Below, piece by piece: positions 8,115 through 15,944 of a DNA stretch of 64,000 bases; the first letter of the stretch is position 1; each line of letters opens with the position of its first letter. The stretch comes from Chersky-840 sp035532735 (GTDB lineage Bacteria; Actinomycetota; Acidimicrobiia; Acidimicrobiales; UBA8190): assembly GCA_035532735.1 (NCBI GenBank), contig DATKQM010000022.1, forward strand, positions 3,994 through 67,993. Reading direction: 5' to 3'. Below the pieces are notes generated by a model. It was given only the letters and a program-made list of their open reading frames with translations. It did no database searches and was not told the DNA's origin. The translations under genes and the position numbers were made by a program.

Positions 8115-8905
8115 CCCAACCCCAGGACCTCCCCAAAGAGGCGGGCCACAGGCTCGAAGAGCTCGAGCACGGTCTGTTCACCTCCGACCTCTCGGTCAAC
8201 GAGTTCCTCCTCATCAAAGAGGCGGGCTTTCACCCCCTGGGATTTGTCATGGGCTCGTCGATCTACCACACCGGGATCCAGGCCCGTCGTTGGAGCAAGA
8301 GCCAGGAGCTCACCAAGCTGACCGAGGCCATGTACAACGCGCGCGAGCTGGCCATGACCAGGATGGAGGAAGAAGCCGACCAGTTGGGCGCCGATGGCGT
8401 GGTGGGCGTCCGCCTCGACGTGAACTACTACGAGTGGGGTCGTGACGCGGCCGAGTTCATCGCCGTGGGGACGGCGGTGAAGGCAGAGGACGGCACCTCG
8501 CACCGCAACAAACTGGGCAAGCCCTTCACCTCGGACCTCTCGGGCCAGGACTTCTGGACCATCATGCAGACCGGGTACGTGCCCCAGGGGCTCGTCATGG
8601 GGACCTGTGTCTTTCACATCGCCCATCGCGGCATCGGCCAGACCCTCGGCACCGTGGGCCAGAACGTCGAGCTCCCCAATTTCACCCAGGCGCTCTACGA
8701 AGCGCGCGAGCTGGCCATGACGCGCATGCAGGACGAAGCCAACACGTTGGGAGCCACCGGGATCGTGGGTGTCCGGCTCGAGGAGAAGTCGCACCAGTGG
8801 GGCTCGCACACCATCGAATTCCTGTCGCTGGGCACGGCTGTCACCAAGGGGACCGGTGACGTGACGTTACCCAAGCCCATCACCGTGATCTCCCTCGACA
8901 ACTGA
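8111..8905 (+). CDS. tandem YbjQ-like (DUF74) domain protein A
   Basis: The 264-residue protein consists of two repeats of about 120 residues. Each opens with FTSDLSxxxF and a short helix-strand (EAGFHPLGFVMGSS; TGYVPQGLVMGTC). Each then has a helix AxxARELAMTRMxxEA and closes with a strand block (LGADGVVGVRLDVNYYEWG; LGATGIVGVRLEEKSHQWG) and EFxxxGTAV. The GxxGVVGVRL and GTAV pattern is that of YbjQ-like domains, annotated as heavy-metal-binding and known to form ring oligomers; no metal ligands are obvious here. The second repeat resembles the second repeat of 9867-10691 (GQNVELPNFTQALY versus SQNVELTNFTEAMY). Confidence 0.75.
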   Translation: MTQPQDLPKEAGHRLEELEHGLFTSDLSVNEFLLIKEAGFHPLGFVMGSSIYHTGIQARRWSKSQELTKLTEAMYNARELAMTRMEEEADQLGADGVVGVRLDVNYYEWGRDAAEFIAVGTAVKAEDGTSHRNKLGKPFTSDLSGQDFWTIMQTGYVPQGLVMGTCVFHIAHRGIGQTLGTVGQNVELPNFTQALYEARELAMTRMQDEANTLGATGIVGVRLEEKSHQWGSHTIEFLSLGTAVTKGTGDVTLPKPITVISLDN

Positions 8906-9870
8906 TGGTCGCACCGGGCCCAGCCGACACCGGCGACGGCGATCCGGGCGCCACTGGCCCCGACGGCGATCTCCCCGAGGCGGCCGGTCGTCGCCTGGCG
9001 GGCGGGTCGTTCTCATCGGGGCTGACCGTCCCGGACTTCGCGGCCTGTCTCCAGATGGGCCTGCGGCCCGTCGCACTGGTCCAGGGCTTCTGCGTCATGC
9101 AGTGGGGCTGGTACGGAGCGGGATCGCAGTACACCCGGGGCATGACCCCGTTCACCTACGGGGGCCAGGCGCCCCCGGGCGTGTACTCGGAGAGCTACAG
9201 CTGCCCGCATGGCGGCTTCGTCTATTCCAACGAGCATCGCATCTGGGGCCAGAACTACCAGCAGCCCTGGGTCGAAGCGGCGTGGGCCCAGGGATTTGGC
9301 TCCGCCTACTCGCGCATGATCGAAGAGGCCGGAGAGGTCGGTGCCCACGGTGTCATCGGCGTGGTCGACACCACGCGCCATCTCGCCGACATGAATGTCA
9401 CCGAATTCCACATCCTGGGCACCGCCGTGGTCGTCGAAGGGGGCGGCACCCCGCCCGGTGCCACGCCCTGGACCACCTATCTGGCGGGCCAGCGTCTCGC
9501 CAAGCTCGTCGAGGCCGGCTACATGCCGGTGTCGGTGGTCGCTGCGTTGGCGTCGGTCCGGGTGTGGGCGTACTGCGTGACCGAGATGCTGATGGAGGGC
9601 ACCCTCTCGAGGTTCGGCGGCAACTACATGCCGGTGTCGGAGGTCGAACAACTCTCCCGGGCCCACATGGCGGCCCGGTCCCTGGCGCGCGAGCACGTCC
9701 GGGGCCAGCTCGGCAACGACACGTTGCAAGGGGCTCAGATCGTCGCCAACACCCAGAGCCTGTCCCAAGGCGACGAGGTCATCGAGTGTGCTCTGCGGGG
9801 CACCCGGGTACGACGGTTCAAGGACTTCGACCCCATGCCCGCGGCGCGACCGACGGTGCGGTTGTCATGA
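8905..9870 (+). CDS. tandem YbjQ-like domain protein B, divergent
   Basis: The start overlaps the upstream stop as TGATG. The 321-residue protein has two domains. The first (about 30-175) keeps the family shape, SFSSGLTVPDFAACLQMGLR and then EVGAHGVIGVVDTTRHLAD with EFHILGTAVV. It carries an insertion of about 40 residues rich in Tyr, Trp and Gly (QWGWYGAGSQYTRGMTPF, CPHGGFVYSNEH). The second (about 185-305) is more divergent (VEAGYMPVSVVAALASVRVW; DTLQGAQIVANTQSLSQGDE; ECALRGTRV). Aromatic insertions suggest a binding or assembly surface unique to this subunit. No signal peptide is present. Confidence 0.7.
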   Translation: MVAPGPADTGDGDPGATGPDGDLPEAAGRRLAGGSFSSGLTVPDFAACLQMGLRPVALVQGFCVMQWGWYGAGSQYTRGMTPFTYGGQAPPGVYSESYSCPHGGFVYSNEHRIWGQNYQQPWVEAAWAQGFGSAYSRMIEEAGEVGAHGVIGVVDTTRHLADMNVTEFHILGTAVVVEGGGTPPGATPWTTYLAGQRLAKLVEAGYMPVSVVAALASVRVWAYCVTEMLMEGTLSRFGGNYMPVSEVEQLSRAHMAARSLAREHVRGQLGNDTLQGAQIVANTQSLSQGDEVIECALRGTRVRRFKDFDPMPAARPTVRLS

Positions 9871-10691
9871 CCGAGCCGACGGACCTGCGCGCCGAGATGC
9901 GCCTCGCCGCGGACTCGTTGGGCAAGCCCGCGCACGACCCACCGGACCGGGCGGTGACCTCGGATCTCTCGGTCGACGAGGGCCTCCTTCTCCACAGCAT
10001 CGGGTGGGAGGCCGTCGACGTCGTCTTCGGGGCATCGGTGGTCTCGATCCCGCCCATGGTGTGGACATGGGGGTCGGGCGAGATCGCCCCCGCATCCGAC
10101 GCGCACAACCAGGCCGTGCGCGCCGCCGCGAAGGCCCTCGGGGAGCAGTGCTCGCACGTCCGGGGCCACGGGGTCGTCGGTGTCCGTGTCGAGGTCGAGG
10201 TGCAGCGTCACCATGTCGACGTCGAGCTCACCGGGACCGCGGTCCGACCCGTGCAGGGTAAGGACAGGAACCGGGCCTTTGTCTCAGACCTCTCGGCACG
10301 CGACTTCACGCTGCTCCACAACGCGGGCTGGGCGCCCATCGGGCTCGCCTTCGGGGCCAGCTTCGTCTACGCACCCCGGCGCTCGATGGGGACGACCATG
10401 CGCCAGTCCTCGCAGAACGTCGAGCTGACCAACTTCACCGAGGCCATGTACGCGGCGCGTGAAGCGGGCATGGAGCACATGCAGCGGTCCGCCCTCGACA
10501 TGGGAGCCCAGGGCATCGTGGCCGTTCGGGTCGCCGAGGGGCCCATGTGGTTCGCCAACCACGCCATCGGGTTCACGGCATGGGGGACCGCGGTCCGCCT
10601 CGAAGCGGAGTCCCATCAGTACCTGCGACCCGAGGTGATCCTCCCCCTCGACGACGCCGTGGTCGAGTTCGAGGCCCAGTCGCTCAGATAG
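9867..10691 (+). CDS. tandem YbjQ-like domain protein C
   Basis: The ATG overlaps the previous stop as ATGA. The 274-residue protein again has two family repeats: VTSDLSVDEGLLLHSIGWEA with RGHGVVGVRVEVEV and ELTGTAVRP, then FVSDLSARDFTLLHNAGWAP with MGAQGIVAVRVAEG and FTAWGTAVRL. It is the closest paralogue of 8111-8905. With those genes it contributes to six YbjQ-like units from three consecutive genes. A GTG-started DinB-like gene follows without spacing. The function is unknown; a hetero-oligomeric cytoplasmic assembly is an inference. Confidence 0.75.
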   Translation: MTEPTDLRAEMRLAADSLGKPAHDPPDRAVTSDLSVDEGLLLHSIGWEAVDVVFGASVVSIPPMVWTWGSGEIAPASDAHNQAVRAAAKALGEQCSHVRGHGVVGVRVEVEVQRHHVDVELTGTAVRPVQGKDRNRAFVSDLSARDFTLLHNAGWAPIGLAFGASFVYAPRRSMGTTMRQSSQNVELTNFTEAMYAAREAGMEHMQRSALDMGAQGIVAVRVAEGPMWFANHAIGFTAWGTAVRLEAESHQYLRPEVILPLDDAVVEFEAQSLR

Positions 10692-11216
10692 GTGACCGAC
10701 GTGGGCCGATGTGGTGAGTGCGGTTTCGAGTACGACCTCGCCGCCGCGGTGTCGGCCGGCCCGGCCATCGTCGTCGGTGTCTTGCCGATCTCGGAACTCC
10801 TGGGCGCGTCCGACCCCGACCTTCGACGCCGCCCCGCGCCCGACACCTGGTCGCCGCTCGAATACGGTTGTCATCTCCGAGACGTCCTGCTCGTCCAACG
10901 CGAACGCGTCCTGGCCGCCCGGCGCGTCGACACGCCCTCGTTCGAGCCGATGGGACGCGATGAGCGGGTCGACCACGACGGCTACAACGACCAGGACCCC
11001 GGTGCCGTGGCCCGGCAACTGACCGACGCGGCGGCGATGCTCGCCAACGTCATGACCCGCCTCGGGGACGCCGAGTGGGACCGTCGCGTCGTCTACCACT
11101 ATCCGTCTACCCACGAGCGGTCCCTGCGTTGGGTGGCGGCCCACACCCTCCACGAAGTACGCCACCACCTTGTCGATGTCCGTCGCCAACTCGCCCCGGG
11201 CGCAGACGATGGGTGA
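10692..11216 (+). CDS. DinB-like four-helix domain protein with N-terminal CxxC
   Basis: The GTG start directly follows the TAG of the upstream gene. The 174-residue protein begins with GRCGECGFEYD, a small zinc-knuckle-like motif. It continues with a DinB/DUF664-type fold: RRRPAPDTWSPLEYGCHLRD holds the first histidine and HTLHEVRHHLVDVRR the C-terminal ones, a typical metal-binding arrangement. Such proteins include thiol-dependent transferases and isomerases, but many are uncharacterised. It overlaps the downstream glycosylase by eight bases and is probably part of the operon starting at 7713. Confidence 0.75.
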   Translation: MTDVGRCGECGFEYDLAAAVSAGPAIVVGVLPISELLGASDPDLRRRPAPDTWSPLEYGCHLRDVLLVQRERVLAARRVDTPSFEPMGRDERVDHDGYNDQDPGAVARQLTDAAAMLANVMTRLGDAEWDRRVVYHYPSTHERSLRWVAAHTLHEVRHHLVDVRRQLAPGADDG

Positions 11217-11877
11217 CGCCGAGGGGGCCCGGTCCCGCCGGCCCCGCACCCTGTCGGCCGCGGCCCGCCTCCTGGCTGAGCGCGACGACGTCGTGGCCGG
11301 CCTCGTCGACGCCTACGGGCTTCCCCGGCTGTCCAAGCCCGACGGGACCCACTTCGCCGCCCTCGTCCAGTCCATCGTCTTCCAGCAACTGGCCGGGGCG
11401 GCCGCCTCGACCATCCACCGGCGTCTGGTGGCCGCCTTGGGCGGGGAGGTGACCCCCGAGGCCTTGCTCGCCGTCACCCCCGAGGACCTGCGCGCCGCGG
11501 GTATGTCGGGCAACAAGGCGGCGTCGGTCTGCGACCTGGCCGCCAAGGTCCTCGACGGCACGGTGGTCCTCGACCCTCGAGGCCTCGCCCGCGAAGGCGA
11601 CGAGGAGGTCATCGCGCGTCTGACGACGGTGCGCGGCATCGGGCGCTGGACGGCGGAGATGTTCCTCATGTTCCAGCTGCGGCGTCTCGACGTCTGGCCC
11701 GTGGGTGACCTCGGCGTGCGCAAGGGCTTCGGCGTGGCCTGGGCCATCCCCATGCCGAGCGCCCGGGAGCTCGGGCCCCTCGGCGACGCCTACACGCCCT
11801 ATCGCTCCGCCGTCGCCTGGTACTGCTGGCGCGCCGCCGAGCCCCCCGGCCAGGCCGCCAGCCCGGTGACCGGTTGA
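11209..11877 (+). CDS. AlkA-like DNA-3-methyladenine glycosylase (HhH-GPD family)
   Basis: The 222-residue protein carries FAALVQSIVFQQLAGAAAST (49-68), a helix-hairpin-helix at 141-152 (VRGIGRWTAEMF) and the catalytic aspartate at about D167 (VWPVGDLGVRKGF). These are the hallmarks of the AlkA branch that excises alkylated purines. It lacks the AlkA N-terminal beta domain, as do many short actinobacterial homologues. The ATG at 11209 overlaps the DinB-like gene, so the repair gene may be expressed with the YbjQ-like operon. An iron-sulfur loop is not present. Confidence 0.85.
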   Translation: MGDAEGARSRRPRTLSAAARLLAERDDVVAGLVDAYGLPRLSKPDGTHFAALVQSIVFQQLAGAAASTIHRRLVAALGGEVTPEALLAVTPEDLRAAGMSGNKAASVCDLAAKVLDGTVVLDPRGLAREGDEEVIARLTTVRGIGRWTAEMFLMFQLRRLDVWPVGDLGVRKGFGVAWAIPMPSARELGPLGDAYTPYRSAVAWYCWRAAEPPGQAASPVTG

Positions 11878-11918
11878 GCCGACCGACACCCCGTCCGTCT
11901 TCACCCGGAGGTATCACC

Positions 11919-13544
11919 GTGCCCACGACAACACCCGGTACATCGCCCGACGACCCGGGCTGGTGGCGTCGCGCCGTCTTGTACCAGGTCTACGTCCGTT
12001 CCTTCGCCGACAGCAACGATGACGGCGTCGGCGATCTCCGGGGCCTGTTGGCACACCTCGACCATCTCGCCTGGCTCGGCGTGGACGGCATCTGGCTGAG
12101 CCCGGTCATGCCCTCGCCCAACGCCGATTGGGGATATGACGTCGCCGATTACTGCGCGGTGCTCCCCGAGTACGGGAGCCTCGACGATCTCGACGAGGTG
12201 ATCGCCGCCGCCGGCAGCCTCGGCATCAAGGTGCTCCTCGACCTCGTCCCCAACCACACGAGCGATCGCCACCAGTGGTTCGTCGAGTCGCGTTCGGGCG
12301 TCGACTCGACGCGTCGCGACTGGTACGTCTGGGCCGACCCCCTGCCCGATGGATCGCCCCCCAACAACTGGGTGGGCAGCTTCGGTGGCTCGGCCTGGAG
12401 CCTCGATGAGGCGTCGGGGCAGTACTACCTCCACAATTTCCTTCCCGAGCAGCCCGACCTCAACTGGTGGCACGATGACGTCAGGGACTCCTTCGACGAC
12501 GTCATCCGATTCTGGTGGGACCGCGGCGTGGTCGGCTTCCGGATCGACGTCTGCAACATGATGATCAAAGATGCCGCGTTGCGCGACAACCCGCCCGCCA
12601 CCGAGGACGACCCCTTCATCATGCAGATGTTCGGGCAACGTCCCGTCTACAACGGCAACCGGCCTGAGGCCCATGACATCCTGCGCCGGTGGCGGACCAT
12701 CGCCGAGAGCTACTCGCCGCCGCGGGTGCTGTTGGGAGAGACCAACGTCGACACCCTCGAGAATCTGGCTTCCTACTACGGATCGGGTGACGACGAGCTC
12801 CACATGGGATTCAACTTCCCCTTCATCGAGGCGGCCTTTGAGGCCCCGGTGCTGTCTCACATCGTGGCCCGCATCGATGAGCTTTTGCCGCCAGCGGCGT
12901 GGCCGGTGTGGACAGGCTCGAACCACGACGTGTCGCGACTCGCCACCCGGTGGTGCGAGGGTGACCCCGCCAAGGTCCGCCTGGCGCTGCTCATGCTCCT
13001 GACCCTGCGGGGCACCCCGGTGCTCTACCAGGGTGACGAGATCGGTCTTACCGACCGCGAATTCGAGAAGGACGAGCTCCTCGACCCGGTGGGAGTGCGC
13101 TTCTGGCCGTATTACCCGGGCCGTGACCCCGAGCGCACCCCCATGCAATGGGACGACGGACCCAACGCCGGTTTCACCTCTGCCGGGGTCACGCCGTGGA
13201 TCCCCATGGCCGACGCGCCGATGCACGTGGCGGGCCAGCGCGTCGATCCCGACTCGATACTGCGATTCGTCCACGACGCCATCGCCCTGCGGCGCCGCAC
13301 TCCGGAGTTGCTGGCCGGCGACTACCAGTCGGCACCGATCGACGACAGCCTGTGGGTGTTCAGACGCGGCGGCGTCCTGGTGGCGCTCAACTTCTCTTCG
13401 ACCCCCCGGCAGGTCGCGGTGGGAGGAACCCTGACCAAGGTCGTGGCGTTGTCCACCCACCGCGCCGCAGAGGGACCGGTCACAGAGGGAGTGGTGGACC
13501 TCGATGCCTGGCAGGGCACCGTCGTCGTCACCGGTCGAGCTTGA
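11919..13544 (+). CDS. GH13 alpha-glucosidase (oligo-1,6-glucosidase / trehalose-cleaving type)
   Basis: A GTG eight bases after GGAGG gives a 541-residue enzyme. Family regions are all present: YQVYVRSFADSNDDGVGDL, GIWLSPVMPSPNADWGYDV, DLVPNHTS, the nucleophile in GFRIDVCN, the acid/base glutamate in LLGETN and the transition-state aspartate in SNHDVSR. Such cytoplasmic enzymes split alpha-glucosides such as maltose or isomaltose. No transporter genes are adjacent. A close paralogue is encoded at 48835-50445, with shared strings such as FGQRPVYNGNRPE. Its 3' end overlaps the SDR pseudogene on the other strand. Confidence 0.88.
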   Translation: MPTTTPGTSPDDPGWWRRAVLYQVYVRSFADSNDDGVGDLRGLLAHLDHLAWLGVDGIWLSPVMPSPNADWGYDVADYCAVLPEYGSLDDLDEVIAAAGSLGIKVLLDLVPNHTSDRHQWFVESRSGVDSTRRDWYVWADPLPDGSPPNNWVGSFGGSAWSLDEASGQYYLHNFLPEQPDLNWWHDDVRDSFDDVIRFWWDRGVVGFRIDVCNMMIKDAALRDNPPATEDDPFIMQMFGQRPVYNGNRPEAHDILRRWRTIAESYSPPRVLLGETNVDTLENLASYYGSGDDELHMGFNFPFIEAAFEAPVLSHIVARIDELLPPAAWPVWTGSNHDVSRLATRWCEGDPAKVRLALLMLLTLRGTPVLYQGDEIGLTDREFEKDELLDPVGVRFWPYYPGRDPERTPMQWDDGPNAGFTSAGVTPWIPMADAPMHVAGQRVDPDSILRFVHDAIALRRRTPELLAGDYQSAPIDDSLWVFRRGGVLVALNFSSTPRQVAVGGTLTKVVALSTHRAAEGPVTEGVVDLDAWQGTVVVTGRA

Positions 13545-14085
13545 GCACCTCGCGCATGGCCTTCTCGAAGGCGGCGTCGTCGAGGCTGGCCCGGGCCCCG
13601 AGAACCATTTCGGCGTCGGTCCCCACCGGGACCCGCCGCCGCGTTCCGGCCAGGTCGGCTTCGAGCTTCGCCATGGTCTCGCTGAGCTCGTCGTAGGGGG
13701 GCTCGGCGACACCGAAGTCGTGATGGGACTCCGAGATGTTGGTCTTGAAGAACCCGGGCTCGATCACGATGGTCCGGATCCCGAAATGCCCACCCTCGAG
13801 GTGCAGCGCTTCGGACATGGCCTCGAAGGCGTACTTCGACGCCGCCTAGATGCCCGCCAGGGGTGCGGAGACCCGGCCCGACACCGACGACAGGTTCACG
13901 ATCGTGCCCGCGCGGCGCGCCCGCATCTGGGGGAGGACGGCCTGTGTCATCCGAAACGGCCCGAAGGTGTTGGTCTCGAAGACCCGACGCACCTCGGCCA
14001 TGGGCACGAGCTCGATGGGCCCGCCCGTCCCCACGCCGACGTTGTTGACGAGCACGTCGATCGTCCCCGCCGCCGGCCCTGAGGA
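13528..14085 (-). pseudogene. short-chain dehydrogenase/reductase remnant with stop at the catalytic Tyr codon
   Basis: One frame reads IDVLVNNVGVGTGGPIEL, then TIVNLSSVSGRVSAPLAGI, then a TAG at 13848-13846, then AASKYAFEAMSEALHLEGG and IEPGFFKTNI. In SDRs the active site is Y-x-x-x-K; here the TAG sits exactly where the tyrosine should be, four codons before the lysine of AASK. A TAC-to-TAG or TAT-to-TAG change explains it. The N-terminal Rossmann part with TGxxxGIG, about 80 residues, is also missing because the divergent grpB-like gene begins at 14093. Both lesions argue for a dead gene rather than readthrough. Confidence 0.8.
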
Positions 14086-14092
14086 TAGGGCC

Positions 14093-14728
14093 GTGAGCGA
14101 AACTGGTCAGATGCCCGACCCCGCCGACCCCGCCGACCCCGCCGACCCGGGATCCGACCCCCATCACCTCGACGAGGCCCTCGACGCCGTGTTGGTCGGG
14201 GGCCGTGAGCAACGGCGCGTCGTCATGGCCGAGCCCGACCCACGCTGGCCCGCGGTCTTCGACCGTCATCGGGCCGCCATCGCCGCCGCGCTCGGAGCGC
14301 GCGCCCGACGGATCGACCACGTGGGGTCGACGGCGATCCCGAGCCTGGCGGCCAAGCCGATCGTCGACATCCAGGTCACGGTGGACGATCCCGAGGACGA
14401 CCCCAGCTTCAGGCCCGCCCTCGAGGGGCTCGGCTACGTCCTGCGGGTACGCGAGGCCAGGCACCGCATGTTCCGGACCCCGTCCCGTGACGTCCAGGTG
14501 CATGTGTGGGCAGCGGGGTCCGACGACGAACGCCGCCACGTCTTGTTCCGGGACTGGCTGCGCGTCGACGAACCGGACCGCAGGCTCTACGAAGACACCA
14601 AGCGTCGACTCGCCGGCCGTCGCTGGCCCGACGTCAACTACTACGCCGAGGCGAAGTCACCGGTGATCGTCGAGATCATGGACCGAGCAGAGACCTGGGC
14701 CGCCCACGTCCACTGGCGCCTCGTTTGA
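14093..14728 (+). CDS. GrpB/UPF0157 family protein
   Basis: The 211-residue product begins at GTG with a Pro/Asp/Ala-rich leader (PADPADPADP repeat) and then a nucleotidyltransferase-like domain: RIDHVGSTAIPSLAAKPIVD, DVQVHVWAAGSDDERRHVLF and RLYEDTKRRLA. HVGSTAxPGLxAKPxIDI is the GrpB signature; in some proteins this domain is fused to dephospho-CoA kinase. The leader probably reflects low-complexity expansion, and a later start is possible. The biochemical role of stand-alone GrpB proteins is not settled. Confidence 0.85.
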   Translation: MSETGQMPDPADPADPADPGSDPHHLDEALDAVLVGGREQRRVVMAEPDPRWPAVFDRHRAAIAAALGARARRIDHVGSTAIPSLAAKPIVDIQVTVDDPEDDPSFRPALEGLGYVLRVREARHRMFRTPSRDVQVHVWAAGSDDERRHVLFRDWLRVDEPDRRLYEDTKRRLAGRRWPDVNYYAEAKSPVIVEIMDRAETWAAHVHWRLV

Positions 14729-14740
14729 CGAGTGCCCGAC

Positions 14741-14780
14741 GCGTGACTACCCGGCGCGTGACTACCCGGCGCGTGACTAC
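14741..14780. repeat. 15-bp tandem repeat between grpB-like and bioB stops
   Basis: The unit GCGTGACTACCCGGC occurs at 14741-14755 and 14756-14770, with the first ten bases again at 14771-14780. It fills the convergent gap between the grpB-like stop (14728) and the bioB stop (TAG complement at 14777-14779), so bioB terminates inside the third copy. It looks like slippage-prone DNA, with no hairpin of note. Confidence 0.8.
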
Positions 14781-15883
14781 AGGGCGGCGGTGAGCGCGCC
14801 CAGGGGCATCCGGAGGTCCTCGAGCATGCGCAGGTCCTCCTGGGGCGACCGGCCCAACGTGGTGAGGTAATTGCCGACGATCAGCGCGTTGATCCCGGCG
14901 GTCATCCCCATGGCCTGGAGGTCGCGCAATGTCACCTCCCGGCCCCCCGCATAGCGGAGGATGACGCTGGGAAGAGCCAACCGAAACAGCGCGATCCAGC
15001 GGATCGCCTCCCACGCGCCTACCACGGGCCGCTCGCCCAACGGCGTGCCGGGCCGGGGGTTCAAGAAGTTGACCGGCACCTCGGTCGGATCGAGATCGCG
15101 CAGTTGCAGGAGCAACTCGATCCGCTGCGCATCGCTCTCACCCATGCCCACCAACGCCCCGCAGCACAACTCCATGCCGTGTTCCCGCACCAACCGGCAT
15201 GTCTCGGCCCGCTCGTCCCATCCGTGGGTGGTGACGACGCTGGGGAAGTAGGACCGGGCCGTCTCGACGTTGTGGTTGTACCGGTGCACGCCCCCCTCGG
15301 CCAGCCGTCGGGCCTGGTCCTCGGTGAGGATCCCGGCCGACACCGCCACGTTGAGCCCGGTCTGGTCCCGGACCAGGGGCACGAGCTCGAGTAGGCGCGC
15401 CATGATCCGCTCGTCGGGGCCCCGCACGGCCAGGACGATGCAGAACTCCGACGCCCCCATAGCCGCGGTCTCGGCCGCGGCCCGCAGGACTTCGTCGGTG
15501 TCGAGGAAGGGTGTGGCCTTCACCGGCGTGTCGAACCGCGACGACTGTGAGCAGAAGTGGCAGTCCTCGGGACATCCCCCCGTCTTCGCCGACAGGATCC
15601 CCTCCACTTCGACGGTGGGACCGCACCAGGCCAACCGGACCTCGTGCGCCAACGCCGCCAACCCCATCACCGACTCGTCGGGCACCATGGCGAGGCCCTC
15701 CAACTCCTCGGGACCGAGAAGACGACGCTCGTCGAGCAGGGCCACGCCCGCACCGGCGATCAGAGTCCTCGCCTCGGCCACGCTCAGCGGTGCCGGGAGC
15801 TCCACCGGACAGGGCTCGACGGGCGCTCGGAGAGAGACGGTGCTACGCGTGGGGGCAGCGATGGCGTCGGCTGGCACGGGCAC
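14777..15883 (-). CDS. bioB: biotin synthase
   Basis: The 368-residue radical-SAM enzyme converts dethiobiotin to biotin. The CxxxCxxC cluster is C104, C108, C111 (CPEDCHFC). Other family strings are SQSSRFDTPVKATPFLD, GVHRYNHNVETARSYFP, NFLNPRPGTPLG and GINALIVGNYLT. The sequence is of the actinobacterial kind that relies on the auxiliary protein BsaP, a probable copy of which is at 6118-6291. The N-terminus of about 35 residues before the conserved domain is low-complexity, so the true start may be downstream of 15883. bioA, bioD and bioF are not in the window. Confidence 0.92.
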   Translation of the reverse strand: MPVPADAIAAPTRSTVSLRAPVEPCPVELPAPLSVAEARTLIAGAGVALLDERRLLGPEELEGLAMVPDESVMGLAALAHEVRLAWCGPTVEVEGILSAKTGGCPEDCHFCSQSSRFDTPVKATPFLDTDEVLRAAAETAAMGASEFCIVLAVRGPDERIMARLLELVPLVRDQTGLNVAVSAGILTEDQARRLAEGGVHRYNHNVETARSYFPSVVTTHGWDERAETCRLVREHGMELCCGALVGMGESDAQRIELLLQLRDLDPTEVPVNFLNPRPGTPLGERPVVGAWEAIRWIALFRLALPSVILRYAGGREVTLRDLQAMGMTAGINALIVGNYLTTLGRSPQEDLRMLEDLRMPLGALTAAL

Positions 15884-15944
15884 ACGGTAGCGGCCTGCCC
15901 TCGCGACTCGACAAACAGGGCCCGAAACACAGGAGGCGACTGCG

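Noticed and set aside
13846..13848. Pyrrolysine or other recoding of the TAG codon in the SDR gene
   Set aside because: The gene also lacks its N-terminal cofactor-binding half, so inactivation is the simpler reading.
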